NCBI GenBank assembly: GCA_017452665.1
Contig: JAFTLZ010000056.1
Location: 1 to 32,882, forward strand
Reading direction: 5' to 3'
Source of the DNA: Clostridia bacterium
Lineage (GTDB): Bacteria; Bacillota; Clostridia; Oscillospirales; CAG-272
DNA: 32,882 nucleotides
Shown: piece by piece, positions 15,905 to 23,794 of the stretch
Layout of the letters: each line of letters opens with the position of its first letter
Numbering within the stretch: the first letter of the stretch is position 1
Program-made: the position numbers and the translations under genes
The notes under the pieces: model-generated
Told to the model about the DNA's origin: nothing
Database searches by the model: none
What the model saw: the letters and a program-made list of their open reading frames with translations, nothing else

Positions 15905-17887
15905 ATGAATCAAGCTTATTATAATTTTGTAGTCAATCAAAAGGCGCACCGCGCCTACCGCCATGATTTTGCCGATGCCGAAAAGCTTGCCTCCGATTAC
16001 TCTGCGCATGGGCTTGGTGACGCCGAACGTGTGGTTGATCGCTTTGAAAAGCTTTGTGCCGACGAAACCCCCGTGATTTTGGAAGGACAGCAGATCGTCT
16101 TTTTGCGCACCGTCAAAAAAGCGCCGAACATATACACCGACGAAGAATGGAAAGAGATTCAAACCAAGCGCAAGCTGCACGAATTGGGCTTTGTTTCCAA
16201 CCTGACGCCCGATTACGCAAGCACCATTGCACAGGGATTTGACAAAAAGCTGGAAACCGCAAACGAATATCAAAAGCGTGAGATTTCTGCCATTCTCGAT
16301 CTTTGCGACCGCTATTGTGCCGAGGCACACCGTGTAGGACGCGAGGACGTTGCCGAAATTTTGCAAAACGTTCCGCGAAAGGGCGCCAAAACCCTGCGCG
16401 AGGCATTGCAGTTTTTCCGCATCCTGCATTTCTCACTCTGGCTGGAGGGGACCTATCACAATACCGTCGGGCGCTTTGACTTGATGATGAATTCTTATTA
16501 CGAGGCGGACCTTGCCGCAGGCAGACTGACCCGCGAGAGCGCACAGGAGCTGATCGAGGACTTTTTCCTCTCCTTCAATTTGGATAACGATTTGTACCAC
16601 GGACTTCAGCAGGGAGACGACGGACAAAGCCTTGTGCTGGGCGGCAGAACCCTCAACAGCGACAGCTGTTTTTCGGAGCTATCCGAGCTTTGCCTGATCG
16701 CCAGCCGCAATCTGATGGTCATTGATCCCAAGCTCAACCTCCGCGTGGATAAAAATACCCCCGCGCGTATTTACGAGCTTGGCACCGAGCTGACCGAGGC
16801 AGGGCTTGGTTTTCCGCAATATTCCAACGACGACGTGGCAATTCCCGCATTGCTCAAGCTGGGATACGCATACGAGGACGCTGTAAACTACGGCGTTGCC
16901 GCTTGCTGGGAATTCATCGTTCCCGCCGTGTCCCGTGACATCGTCAATATGGCGTCGCTCAACTTTTCCAAAAACGTCAATGCCGCAATCATCGCATCTT
17001 TACCAACGGCAAAGACCTTTGAGGAGCTGATGGATTCCGTCAAGGACGTCATCCGTGCCGAGGTCAACCGCCTGCTGGAGGATTGCTTTTACGAGCGCTG
17101 GTTTGTTCCGTCTCCAATGATGGATCTGCTCTCCCGCGAGGAAAAATACAACAACTACGGCATCCACGGTACCGCCATTGCCAGCGGAACCGATTCACTT
17201 GCCGCCGTGCGCCAATATGTTTATGACGAAAAGCGGATCTCCCCCGAACGCTTGCTCCGTGCCCTGGGAACCAACTACCGCGACGATCCGGAGCTGTTGC
17301 ATCTGTTGCGTGTGGAAGCTCCCAAAATGGGCAACGACATTGATTGGGTAGATGCGATCTCGGTGGAGCTGCTGGATACCTTTTCCGATGCACTTGCCGG
17401 CAGGACAAATGCGCTTGGCGGTTGCTTCCGTGCCGGAACGGGTAGCGCGCTCAATTACATCCGCCAGGCAGTCGAAACCGGTGCCACCGCCGACGGTCGC
17501 TTGATGGGTGAGCCCTTCGGAACCAACTTTTCGGTCAATCTGTTTTCTAAAATCAAAGGCCCCGTTTCGGTCATCCGTTCGTTTACCAAGCAGCATTTTG
17601 ATAAGGCGATCAACGGCGGTCCTTTAACGCTGGAGTTTTCTTCTACCGTCTTCCGCAACGAAGATTCCAAAAAGAAGGTCGCGGAGCTGGTGCGTTACTT
17701 TATCCAACGCGGTGGACACCAATTGCAGCTCAACGCCGTGAATTTTGAAACTCTGAGGGATGCTCAAATTCACCCCGAAAACCACGGTCACCTTGTGGTG
17801 CGTATTTGGGGCTGGAGTGCGTATTTTGTAGAGCTGGACCGCTGCTATCAGGATCACGTCATGGCGCGTCAGCAATATCAGGTATGA
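15905..17887 (+). CDS. Atypical glycyl-radical enzyme (pyruvate formate-lyase family)
   Basis: The 660-aa protein has a PFL-like domain. The active-site Cys is in YGVAACWEF (Cys334, with Glu336 two residues on), where diol-dehydratase-type enzymes have GCVE. The C-terminal radical site is LVVRIWGWSAYF (Gly636), where nearly all relatives have RVxGY. The protein is shorter than the usual 750-850 residues. The Cys-x-Glu pair suggests a dehydratase/lyase-like mechanism rather than PFL (Cys-Cys), but the substrate is unknown. The activase gene overlaps its stop (ATGA), and a GH36 gene follows, pointing to a sugar-derived substrate (inference). The start at 15905 follows GGAGG; an in-frame ATG at 15848 lies upstream of the promoter boxes. 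Confidence 0.85.
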   Translation: MNQAYYNFVVNQKAHRAYRHDFADAEKLASDYSAHGLGDAERVVDRFEKLCADETPVILEGQQIVFLRTVKKAPNIYTDEEWKEIQTKRKLHELGFVSNLTPDYASTIAQGFDKKLETANEYQKREISAILDLCDRYCAEAHRVGREDVAEILQNVPRKGAKTLREALQFFRILHFSLWLEGTYHNTVGRFDLMMNSYYEADLAAGRLTRESAQELIEDFFLSFNLDNDLYHGLQQGDDGQSLVLGGRTLNSDSCFSELSELCLIASRNLMVIDPKLNLRVDKNTPARIYELGTELTEAGLGFPQYSNDDVAIPALLKLGYAYEDAVNYGVAACWEFIVPAVSRDIVNMASLNFSKNVNAAIIASLPTAKTFEELMDSVKDVIRAEVNRLLEDCFYERWFVPSPMMDLLSREEKYNNYGIHGTAIASGTDSLAAVRQYVYDEKRISPERLLRALGTNYRDDPELLHLLRVEAPKMGNDIDWVDAISVELLDTFSDALAGRTNALGGCFRAGTGSALNYIRQAVETGATADGRLMGEPFGTNFSVNLFSKIKGPVSVIRSFTKQHFDKAINGGPLTLEFSSTVFRNEDSKKKVAELVRYFIQRGGHQLQLNAVNFETLRDAQIHPENHGHLVVRIWGWSAYFVELDRCYQDHVMARQQYQV

Positions 17888-18705
17888 AAACGGGAATCAT
17901 CTTCGATGTCAAGGAGTTTTCGCTCAACGACGGCGACGGCATCCGTACCACGGTGTTTTTCAAGGGCTGTCCCTTGCGTTGTATCTGGTGTCATAATCCG
18001 GAGGGATTTTCTTCCGCGCGGGAGCTGTTCCTCACGCAAAACGGGTGCACGCACTGCGGACTTTGCCAAAAGTCCTGTTCACATCCCGATTGCCAAGGGC
18101 TTGGCAGATGCATTCATATCTGCCCCCAAGGGCTTGTAAAGGCGGTTGGACGGGAAGTGGATGCAACGCAGTTGGCATCCGAGATTCGGCAGGCGGAAGA
18201 TCTTTTGCTGTTCGGCGGCGGTGTTACGCTGTCCGGCGGGGAAGTGATGCTGCAACCGGAGTTTGCCATTGAGCTGATCGAAGCCCTCAAGCCGTTGCAC
18301 GTCTTGATCGAAACCTGCGGTTATGCACCGACCGAGACCTTTTCGCGCGTCGCAAGCCATTGCGATACGGTCTATTTTGACCTGAAATTGGCAGACCGCG
18401 ATCTGCATCGCACCTATACGGGCGTTTATAACGATCTGATTTTACAAAATCTTGCGTGGTTGCAAAACAGCGGAATTGACTTCCGCATTCGCACGCCGCT
18501 GATCCCCGGTATTACCGATACCGATGAAAATCTTGCCGCTATCGCTACCCTTGCAAAGTGTGCCACGGTCGAGCTGTTGCCCTACAATCCCTTGGCGGGC
18601 GCCAAATACGCCGGACTTGGAAAAAACTTCACGACGCAAATTCAAGCGGATCACAGCCGCATTCGGGATACCGCATCCTTGCCCGATCATTTTATACTCA
18701 AATAA
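17884..18705 (+). CDS. Glycyl-radical enzyme activating enzyme (radical SAM)
   Basis: The 273-aa protein has the radical-SAM cluster C29-x3-C33-x2-C36 (FKGCPLRCIWCHNPEG), the N-terminal DGDGIRT.VF motif and VTLSGGE, all standard for activases. The inserted ferredoxin-like region holds C55-x2-C58-x2-C61-x3-C65, then C70-x5-C76-x3-C80-P. That is seven Cys in place of the usual eight of two CX2CX2CX3C motifs, so the second auxiliary cluster may be altered. It cuts SAM to abstract hydrogen from Gly636 of the upstream enzyme. The ATG overlaps the upstream stop codon, so the two are translationally coupled. Confidence 0.93.
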   Translation: MKTGIIFDVKEFSLNDGDGIRTTVFFKGCPLRCIWCHNPEGFSSARELFLTQNGCTHCGLCQKSCSHPDCQGLGRCIHICPQGLVKAVGREVDATQLASEIRQAEDLLLFGGGVTLSGGEVMLQPEFAIELIEALKPLHVLIETCGYAPTETFSRVASHCDTVYFDLKLADRDLHRTYTGVYNDLILQNLAWLQNSGIDFRIRTPLIPGITDTDENLAAIATLAKCATVELLPYNPLAGAKYAGLGKNFTTQIQADHSRIRDTASLPDHFILK

Positions 18706-18737
18706 ACCGATTTTCAAATCAGATAAGGAGAAACATG

Positions 18738-20783
18738 ATGGATATCAAATCAGTACTGAATCTGCAAGCCCCTGCGCGTGTCTCGGTTGCGGGCGTGCAG
18801 ATGCCGCTCTGCGCAGATGCAAACGGTGTTTGGCGTACGGAGCCGAACGCCGAGATTCGCCTGACTGTATCGGAACACAACGGAATGCAGGCGGTATACG
18901 TGGATGCGAAATTGGAGAGTGGAACCTTCGCCGCCGAACGTGCCATCACGCTGACCTATGCCGTCAGCGGCGTTGCCGAGAGCATGGCAGATTACCGCTA
19001 CAGCCCCTTCTGGTGCCGCCCCGCCTTTGCAAGCACGGTCGGTCAGATCCCCGCGCAAACCCAGGCATTGCTTTCCAAATTGCAGGACGGCAGTTGGTTT
19101 TTCGTACTTCCGCTTTGTGATAGCGTCTATAAATGCACGCTCGCGGGTAATGAAAACGGACTTGCGGCAGTGCTTGAGAGCTACACCGATACGCTGTCGG
19201 ATTGCTCCCATCAGCTGGCACTTGTCTGCGCGTGCGGGGAGGATCCTTACCGCTTGGTCGAGCAGGTCGCGGCATATGCGGCAGAGCTGTTGAATAACGG
19301 AACCAAGCTCCGCACCGCAAAAAAATATCCCGCGGTGTTTGAAAAGCTGGGCTGGTGCACCTGGGATGCCATGCACGTCCACGTCAACGATGCAGGAATC
19401 CAGCAAAAAATTGCCGAATTCCGCGAAAAGGGCGTTCCCGTGCAATGGGTGATCTTAGACGACATGTGGGCAACCGTGCCGGAGCTTGTTGGCATCCGCG
19501 AGGATCATAAAAGCTTTTGGAACGTATTCCACAACGGACGCCTTTCCTCGTTCGAGGCAGCTCCCGAGCGTTTTCCCGAAGGACTTGCCGGATGCATTGA
19601 AAAAATCCACAACGCAGGTCTGCAGGTCGGCGTTTGGTATCCGATGACAGGCTACTGGCGCGGATTTGATCCCAACGGCGACGCCGCCAAAGCTTACGGG
19701 GACGGGTTGACGCAAATTAACGGCAAGCTATTGGTCAAGCCAGAAAAGGAGAGCGCCGACAAGACCTATTCTGCCATTGCAAAATGGTTCCGTGATTGCG
19801 GTGCAGATTTTTTAAAGATCGACAATCAAAGCTCCTACGTGACCAATTATTTCAACTGCGGTGTTCCGGTTGGCGAATTGGCAAATACATTGCAAAGCGC
19901 CATCGAAAGCTCCGCCATCGAGCACTTTGGCAAGGACGGCGATATCTCGCTGATCAACTGCATGGGCATGGCAAACGAGAATATGTTCCACCGCCGTGAC
20001 AGCGCCATCAGCCGTTGCTCGGACGATTTTAAGCCGGAGAACCGCGAGTGGTTTGCCAAGCACATCCTGCAATGCTCCTTCAACTCTCTGATCCAAGGTC
20101 AGTACTATTACAACGACTGGGATATGTGGTGGTCAGGAGATGCCCAGGGCTTGAAAAACAGCGTTTGCCGTGCCATCAGCGGTGGCCCCATTTACATCAG
20201 TGACCGCAACGGTGAAACGCGTCCCGAAATTCTCAAGCCTTTGATCTTTGATGACGGCACGGTCATTCGCACCGAGGTTCCCGCATTGCCCACTGTCGAT
20301 TGTCTGACCGTCGATCCTACCGTTTCCAAACAGCCGATGAAGATCTTCTCCCGCAAAAACGCTTCGATTCTGGTTGCCGCATTCAATGTGGATAGCCAAA
20401 ACGGTGCTGTAAACGGAAGCATCCGCCCGGCGGATTTCGGTCTTACCGGTGAGATCGCCGTGTATGAGTACTTCACAAAGCAGGGAAGTGTGATCGCGGC
20501 AACCGATTCTGTTAGCGTCTCCCTTGCCGATCCCGACGTGTTCCGTCTTTATACGCTGACTCCCATGCAAAACGGCGTTGCCCTGATCGGTGCCTCCGAC
20601 AAAATGATTGCTGCAGGCACTTATGCAGCAGAGGGAACCGAGTACCGCGCGCTGTGTGACGGATGCTTTACCATCATCGCACAAAAGGGCGCAGAGGTGA
20701 CTGTCAACGGCGTTCGCAAGACCTTAACCGAGAATGGTGTTTCTGCACTTTGCCTCAAATTGGGAGACCGTATTTCTATCTAA
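18738..20783 (+). CDS. GH36 raffinose synthase/Sip1-like alpha-galactosidase family protein
   Basis: The 681-aa protein has the GH36/Sip1 marks: GWCTWDA (205-211), WVILDDMW (237-244), the nucleophile block DFLKIDNQ (Asp362), SRCSDDF.P (acid/base region, about 425-432) and YNDWDMWWS (458-466). Family members hydrolyse alpha-galactosides or transfer galactose. There is no signal peptide, so it acts in the cytoplasm on imported sugars. AAGGAG lies 7 nt before the second of two adjacent ATGs (18738); 18735 is the alternative. It is the third gene of the glycyl-radical operon, 32 nt after the activase, an unusual pairing. It ends into repeat copy 2. Specificity (hydrolase or transferase) is uncertain. 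Confidence 0.85.
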   Translation: MDIKSVLNLQAPARVSVAGVQMPLCADANGVWRTEPNAEIRLTVSEHNGMQAVYVDAKLESGTFAAERAITLTYAVSGVAESMADYRYSPFWCRPAFASTVGQIPAQTQALLSKLQDGSWFFVLPLCDSVYKCTLAGNENGLAAVLESYTDTLSDCSHQLALVCACGEDPYRLVEQVAAYAAELLNNGTKLRTAKKYPAVFEKLGWCTWDAMHVHVNDAGIQQKIAEFREKGVPVQWVILDDMWATVPELVGIREDHKSFWNVFHNGRLSSFEAAPERFPEGLAGCIEKIHNAGLQVGVWYPMTGYWRGFDPNGDAAKAYGDGLTQINGKLLVKPEKESADKTYSAIAKWFRDCGADFLKIDNQSSYVTNYFNCGVPVGELANTLQSAIESSAIEHFGKDGDISLINCMGMANENMFHRRDSAISRCSDDFKPENREWFAKHILQCSFNSLIQGQYYYNDWDMWWSGDAQGLKNSVCRAISGGPIYISDRNGETRPEILKPLIFDDGTVIRTEVPALPTVDCLTVDPTVSKQPMKIFSRKNASILVAAFNVDSQNGAVNGSIRPADFGLTGEIAVYEYFTKQGSVIAATDSVSVSLADPDVFRLYTLTPMQNGVALIGASDKMIAAGTYAAEGTEYRALCDGCFTIIAQKGAEVTVNGVRKTLTENGVSALCLKLGDRISI

Positions 20784-20796
20784 ATAAATACAAAAA

Positions 20797-20999
20797 GGGG
20801 GTGAGTCAAATGCGAAAAGTCGCATTTGGTACTCACCCCCGTCGTTTTTGCTTGACGGCTAAACGCCGTCATTTTTGCCCTTTTGGTGGCTTTTGATCTG
20901 TATTTTGGATACAAAGCGGGCAAAAAACGCAAATTCCGCGCGTCAAAAAAGCCTACCGTCGGCTTTTTTGCACAGGGGTTGCGCAAATGACGCAGCCCC
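20797..20999. repeat. Five-hairpin composite intergenic repeat, copy 2 (inverted)
   Basis: The same five elements as 4603-4804 appear in reverse: E 20797-20840, D 20853-20871, C 20872-20927, B 20945-20969, A 20975-20999. Relative to copy 1 I count about 8 substitutions and one 1-nt indel. It fills the gap between the convergent GH36 and rubrerythrin genes. B (six A, GCC/GGC, six T) can terminate from both sides. The AC bulge of E is kept. Confidence 0.9.
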
Positions 21000-21013
21000 T
21001 TTTATCTTTGTAA

Positions 21014-21673
21014 TCAATAGTTTTCAGCGTGTACTTCAAAATAGCTTTGCGGATGTGCGCAGGTGGGGCATACTTCGGGAGCCTTGGTGCCAACTACAAG
21101 GTGTCCGCAGTTGCGGCATTCCCAAACCTTTACCTCGCTCTTTGCAAATACAGCAGCGGTTTCCACGTTCTTCAGCAGCGCGCGGTATCTTTCCTCGTGA
21201 TGCTTCTCAACCGCAGCAACCAAACGGAACTTTGCAGCCAGCTCCGGGAAGCCTTCTTCTTCTGCGGTCTTTGCAAAACCGTCGTACATATCGGTCCACT
21301 CGTAGTTCTCGCCATCGGCAGCGGCGCCCAGATTTTGCGCGGTGTCACCAAGACCATTCAACTCCTTGAACCACATCTTCGCGTGCTCTTTTTCATTATC
21401 TGCGGTTTTGAGGAAGAGGGCAGAAATCTGCTCGTAGCCTTCCTTTTTCGCAACGGATGCAAAGTAAGTATACTTGTTTCTTGCCTGGGATTCACCTGCA
21501 AAAGCAGCCTCCAGGTTCTTTTCGGTCTGCGTGCCGGCATACTTGTTCGCCTTGGGAGCCTCAACAATTTCCTCCAGCTTTTTGCCCTTCAGACCGCATC
21601 TGGGACATACCGGTTCCACACCGTCGGCAACCTCAAAAACTTCTCCACACATCAGGCATCTGTACTTTTTCAT
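21014..21673 (-). CDS. Rubrerythrin with N- and C-terminal rubredoxin-like domains
   Basis: The 219-aa protein has a short rubredoxin-like knuckle at the N terminus (YRCLMCG..., PVCPRCG; Cys6, 9, 23, 26), a four-helix di-iron domain with E-x-[17 protein letters not shown] and VEKHHEERY ligands, and a second CxxC pair at the C terminus ([14 protein letters not shown]). Classical rubrerythrin has only the C-terminal rubredoxin and reverse rubrerythrin only the N-terminal one; this form has both. It reduces hydrogen peroxide in anaerobes. AAAGGAG precedes the ATG. perR is 27 nt upstream in the same operon, as expected for peroxide control. It ends near repeat copy 2. Confidence 0.93.
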   Translation of the reverse strand: MKKYRCLMCGEVFEVADGVEPVCPRCGLKGKKLEEIVEAPKANKYAGTQTEKNLEAAFAGESQARNKYTYFASVAKKEGYEQISALFLKTADNEKEHAKMWFKELNGLGDTAQNLGAAADGENYEWTDMYDGFAKTAEEEGFPELAAKFRLVAAVEKHHEERYRALLKNVETAAVFAKSEVKVWECRNCGHLVVGTKAPEVCPTCAHPQSYFEVHAENY

Positions 21674-21700
21674 AACTTTTTTCTCCTTTAAAAAATGTTT

Positions 21701-22075
21701 TTATTTTGTTGTTTGATAACAGTCGCGGCACAGCCCATAGTATTTGACCGTGTGCGTTTCGATGACGTACTCATCGCTTTTGGGGTAGGGCAGATTATCA
21801 ACCGGTGGCAGATCAATAATTTTTTTGCAGGATCTGCAAGAAAAGTGAGTATGACCGTCTACAAACGGATCGTATCTTGCACCGTCGCCGGGAAAGTTGA
21901 GCCGATAAACGCGCCCTTCCTCCACCAGCACCGTCAGGTTGCGGAATACCGTTGCCCGTCCGATGGTGGGATGCGTGTGTTGCAAGCTTTCAAAAACCTC
22001 GTCTGCCGTTGGATGATAAAGCTCCAGCAAAGCAGAATACACAATATCCCGCTGCTTTGTTGATCGTCTTTTCAT
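21701..22075 (-). CDS. perR: Fur/PerR family transcriptional regulator
   Basis: The 124-aa protein has the Fur-family winged helix (KQRDIVYSAL....HPTADEVFESL....P.IGRATVFRNLTVL), the DGHTHFSCRSCKKI metal site and a second CRDC pair, giving the four-Cys structural zinc site found in PerR. Pairing with rubrerythrin favours PerR over Fur or Zur. It would repress in its Fe/Mn form and release DNA when peroxide oxidises its ligand His. I chose the ATG at 22075 because AAGGAG lies 7 nt upstream; an in-frame TTG at 22081 lies closer to that site. No textbook PerR box is visible upstream. Confidence 0.85.
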   Translation of the reverse strand: MKRRSTKQRDIVYSALLELYHPTADEVFESLQHTHPTIGRATVFRNLTVLVEEGRVYRLNFPGDGARYDPFVDGHTHFSCRSCKKIIDLPPVDNLPYPKSDEYVIETHTVKYYGLCRDCYQTTK

Positions 22076-22109
22076 ACGCAACTCCTTATTGATATCTTGT
22101 CTCGATAAA

Positions 22110-22138
22110 AGTATAGCATATCACGTGAAACTTGTCAA
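22110..22138 (-). promoter_or_regulatory. Sigma-A promoter of perR-rubrerythrin
   Basis: Minus strand: TTGACA (22133-22138), a 17-nt spacer, TATACT (22110-22115). The spacer contains the palindrome TCACGTGA, a possible operator. The 22140-22196 stretch upstream is A/T-rich with a weak AAAAAAG/CTTTTTT hairpin that could end pnuC. Confidence 0.7.
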
Positions 22139-22196
22139 TAGCTTTTTTGAAAAAAGTCAAAAATTTTTTTTAAAATAGTTTTCTCACCAAAACATT

Positions 22197-22913
22197 TTAT
22201 TTTTGTTCAATACCGCTGTCTTTTGCCTCTTTTTGCCGTTTTTGCAGATATCTCCAGTTAAAAAATCCGTAAACATCGTTGAGCAAAAATGCGGCAAAGC
22301 AGAGTACCATGGGGAGATACTGCGGCTCCTTGATCGAGGCTACCGTCCAAAGCACAATCAGCACCACGTCGTTTGCCGCATAACCAAGCCCGTAAAAGGG
22401 AGAGCGCAAAAAGGTCAGCGATGCGGCAAAAAAGCTGGTGGCAACCGACAGCGTACTGACAAGCAGGCGCGCGGTGTTCAGCGCATCCAGCAAAAAGTAA
22501 AATACAGCGGTGACCGCTGCGGTCAGGAGACAGAGAAAAATCCAAGCTTTTGCCGAAAGCTTTGCAACGGCAACCTCGTTTTTGTTCTCTCCGTACGGGT
22601 GGCGAAGCCAGGAGATGACCGAGACGAATGCAACGGGCGCGCTCATAAAAAGATAGGTGATCATCTCTCCGTAATATTGCAAACGGTAGGAAACCACCGC
22701 ATAAAGCAGAGCAAAAATCACGGTCAATGCTTGTCCCAAAACATCCCCCTTGGCAATGAAGATCAGCGCGGTAACGCCAACCAGAGGCGCCAGCAGCGTC
22801 AGCAGATCGTGCTCCGAGCCAAGGAAAAAGGAGACCGAGACTGCCACCAAAGAGACGATCCAGATGACGTATTCCCGCGGTGTCAGCGTGCGAAAGGGAT
22901 TTTGATATTTCAT
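22197..22913 (-). CDS. pnuC: PnuC-type nicotinamide riboside/ribonucleoside transporter
   Basis: The 238-aa protein has about seven hydrophobic helices and the PnuC layout: an N-terminal FRTLTPREYVIW, G..L.F.....W and the LLYAVVSYRLQYYGEMITYLFM segment, and the C-terminal NDVVLI.LW......QYL...LCFAAFLLND.YGF..W. PnuC proteins carry nicotinamide riboside by facilitated diffusion, trapped by phosphorylation. GGAGG lies 8 nt before the ATG at 22913; a longer in-frame start at 22967 lies inside the structured leader. The leader carries a terminator hairpin, so expression is probably attenuated. Substrate assignment is by family; relatives carry other vitamins such as thiamine. Confidence 0.82.
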   Translation of the reverse strand: MKYQNPFRTLTPREYVIWIVSLVAVSVSFFLGSEHDLLTLLAPLVGVTALIFIAKGDVLGQALTVIFALLYAVVSYRLQYYGEMITYLFMSAPVAFVSVISWLRHPYGENKNEVAVAKLSAKAWIFLCLLTAAVTAVFYFLLDALNTARLLVSTLSVATSFFAASLTFLRSPFYGLGYAANDVVLIVLWTVASIKEPQYLPMVLCFAAFLLNDVYGFFNWRYLQKRQKEAKDSGIEQK

Positions 22914-22934
22914 AAAGTGTCCTCCAAAGGATAC

Positions 22935-23030
22935 CTGCCTGCCCAAATTGCCGAAAAAAGCACCCACAGCGCATCTTCCAAGACCTAACGAAGCGCAATG
23001 AATGCTTTTCAGCAGCTACCCGGTGGCAGT
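22935..23030 (-). promoter_or_regulatory. Structured pnuC leader with overlapping alternative hairpins (riboswitch candidate)
   Basis: The minus-strand leader has an outer pairing CTGCC (23025-23029) with GGCAG (22935-22939 or 22939-22943). Inside are two hairpins that cannot form together. One is TGCT-GAAA-AGCA (23003-23014). The other is the long stem of GCATTCAT with GTGGGTGC plus GCGC/GCGC and CTTC/GAAG (22960-23005) followed by six T. The second looks like a terminator. The family is not one I recognise. Confidence 0.55.
22954..23005 (-). terminator. Intrinsic terminator or attenuator in the pnuC leader
   Basis: Minus strand: stem GCATTCAT/GTGGGTGC (with G-U pairs), then GCGC/GCGC and CTTC/GAAG, followed by TTTTTT (22954-22959). 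It is 41 nt upstream of the pnuC start and downstream of its promoter, so it acts inside the leader. Confidence 0.65.
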
Positions 23031-23049
23031 TTTTGATTTTATTGATAAG

Positions 23050-23078
23050 ATTATAGCATTTTGATCCCGTTTTGTCAA
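23050..23078 (-). promoter_or_regulatory. Consensus sigma-A promoter of pnuC
   Basis: Minus strand: TTGACA (23073-23078), a 17-nt spacer, TATAAT (23050-23055). It is 27 nt past the stop of the metallo-hydrolase gene; no terminator is visible between, so read-through from that operon is possible. Confidence 0.8.
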
Positions 23079-23104
23079 GCGAAAATCAAAAAGATTTGAC
23101 AGAA

Positions 23105-23794
23105 TCACTCCGGAAATTTGATCTCCCGATAAATGGTGGGCGTTATTTTGCGGGGGTGGAGAAACGCCTCATCGGTAAAGCTATCAAACATCCCAATGTG
23201 TACGGGAACGGCATACTCAGTGCCCGTGCGAAGCGCAAAGCGGGTAGCGTCTGCCATGTTCATGTTGTTGCCGCGTCCGTTGCAGGGAAGCATCACGGCG
23301 TAAATCGGCTCTGCGGGCAGGGAGGCAAACACACGCTCGCTGTAAAGGGTATCTCCCGTGAGGTAGTAATTTTTTCCCTCGGCAGAAAGAATGACCCCAA
23401 TCGCACACGGGTCGGAATGCTCTGCTACAACGGCACGGAAACGAATGTTTCCTTCCGTCCATTCTGTTCCCGCATTGAACAGCACAAAATTGCATTTCGT
23501 ATCCGGGTAGGTCTTACGCAGCTCCTGGTAGCCGCCGTTGGGGCAGAGGACCAGCGCATCCGACACGGGCGTCAGATAATATTTCAGCGTCTCCTTGTCT
23601 AAATGATCCAAATGGTTGTGCGTTACGATCACCACGTCCGGGCGGATCTGCAAAAAGCGCTCGTCCACGGGTACGCGGCGACCGTTTTCGGGTTCAAAAT
23701 TTTTGACGTTATCCGAAAGATACGGGTCTATCACAATCTTTTTGCCGTCTGTCTCAAACAAAAAGCCTGCCTGACCCAGCCATGTGATCTTCAT
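23105..23794 (-). CDS. MBL-fold metallo-hydrolase (UlaG-like)
   Basis: The 229-aa protein shows ITWLGQAGF.FE..G..I.IDPYLS at the N terminus, the metal motif THNHLDHLD (HxHxDH), AEHSDPCAIGVI..., YLTGDT and a late PVHIGMF His. The closest familiar family is the UlaG/YtkL group of lactonase-like hydrolases. Its start overlaps the stop of the SGNH hydrolase gene by 4 nt (ATGA), so the two are co-translated. UlaG opens L-ascorbate-6-phosphate, but no other ascorbate gene is here, so the substrate is open. A role on a sugar lactone or phosphate ester fits the catabolic neighbourhood (inference). Confidence 0.82.
   Translation of the reverse strand: MKITWLGQAGFLFETDGKKIVIDPYLSDNVKNFEPENGRRVPVDERFLQIRPDVVIVTHNHLDHLDKETLKYYLTPVSDALVLCPNGGYQELRKTYPDTKCNFVLFNAGTEWTEGNIRFRAVVAEHSDPCAIGVILSAEGKNYYLTGDTLYSERVFASLPAEPIYAVMLPCNGRGNNMNMADATRFALRTGTEYAVPVHIGMFDSFTDEAFLHPRKITPTIYREIKFPE

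Noticed and set aside
22935..23030. tRNA, SRP RNA, 6S RNA or TPP riboswitch in the pnuC leader
   Set aside because: No acceptor/T-arm layout, no SRP GGAAG tetraloop region, far too short for 6S RNA, and no TPP CTGAGA/ACCTGA consensus.
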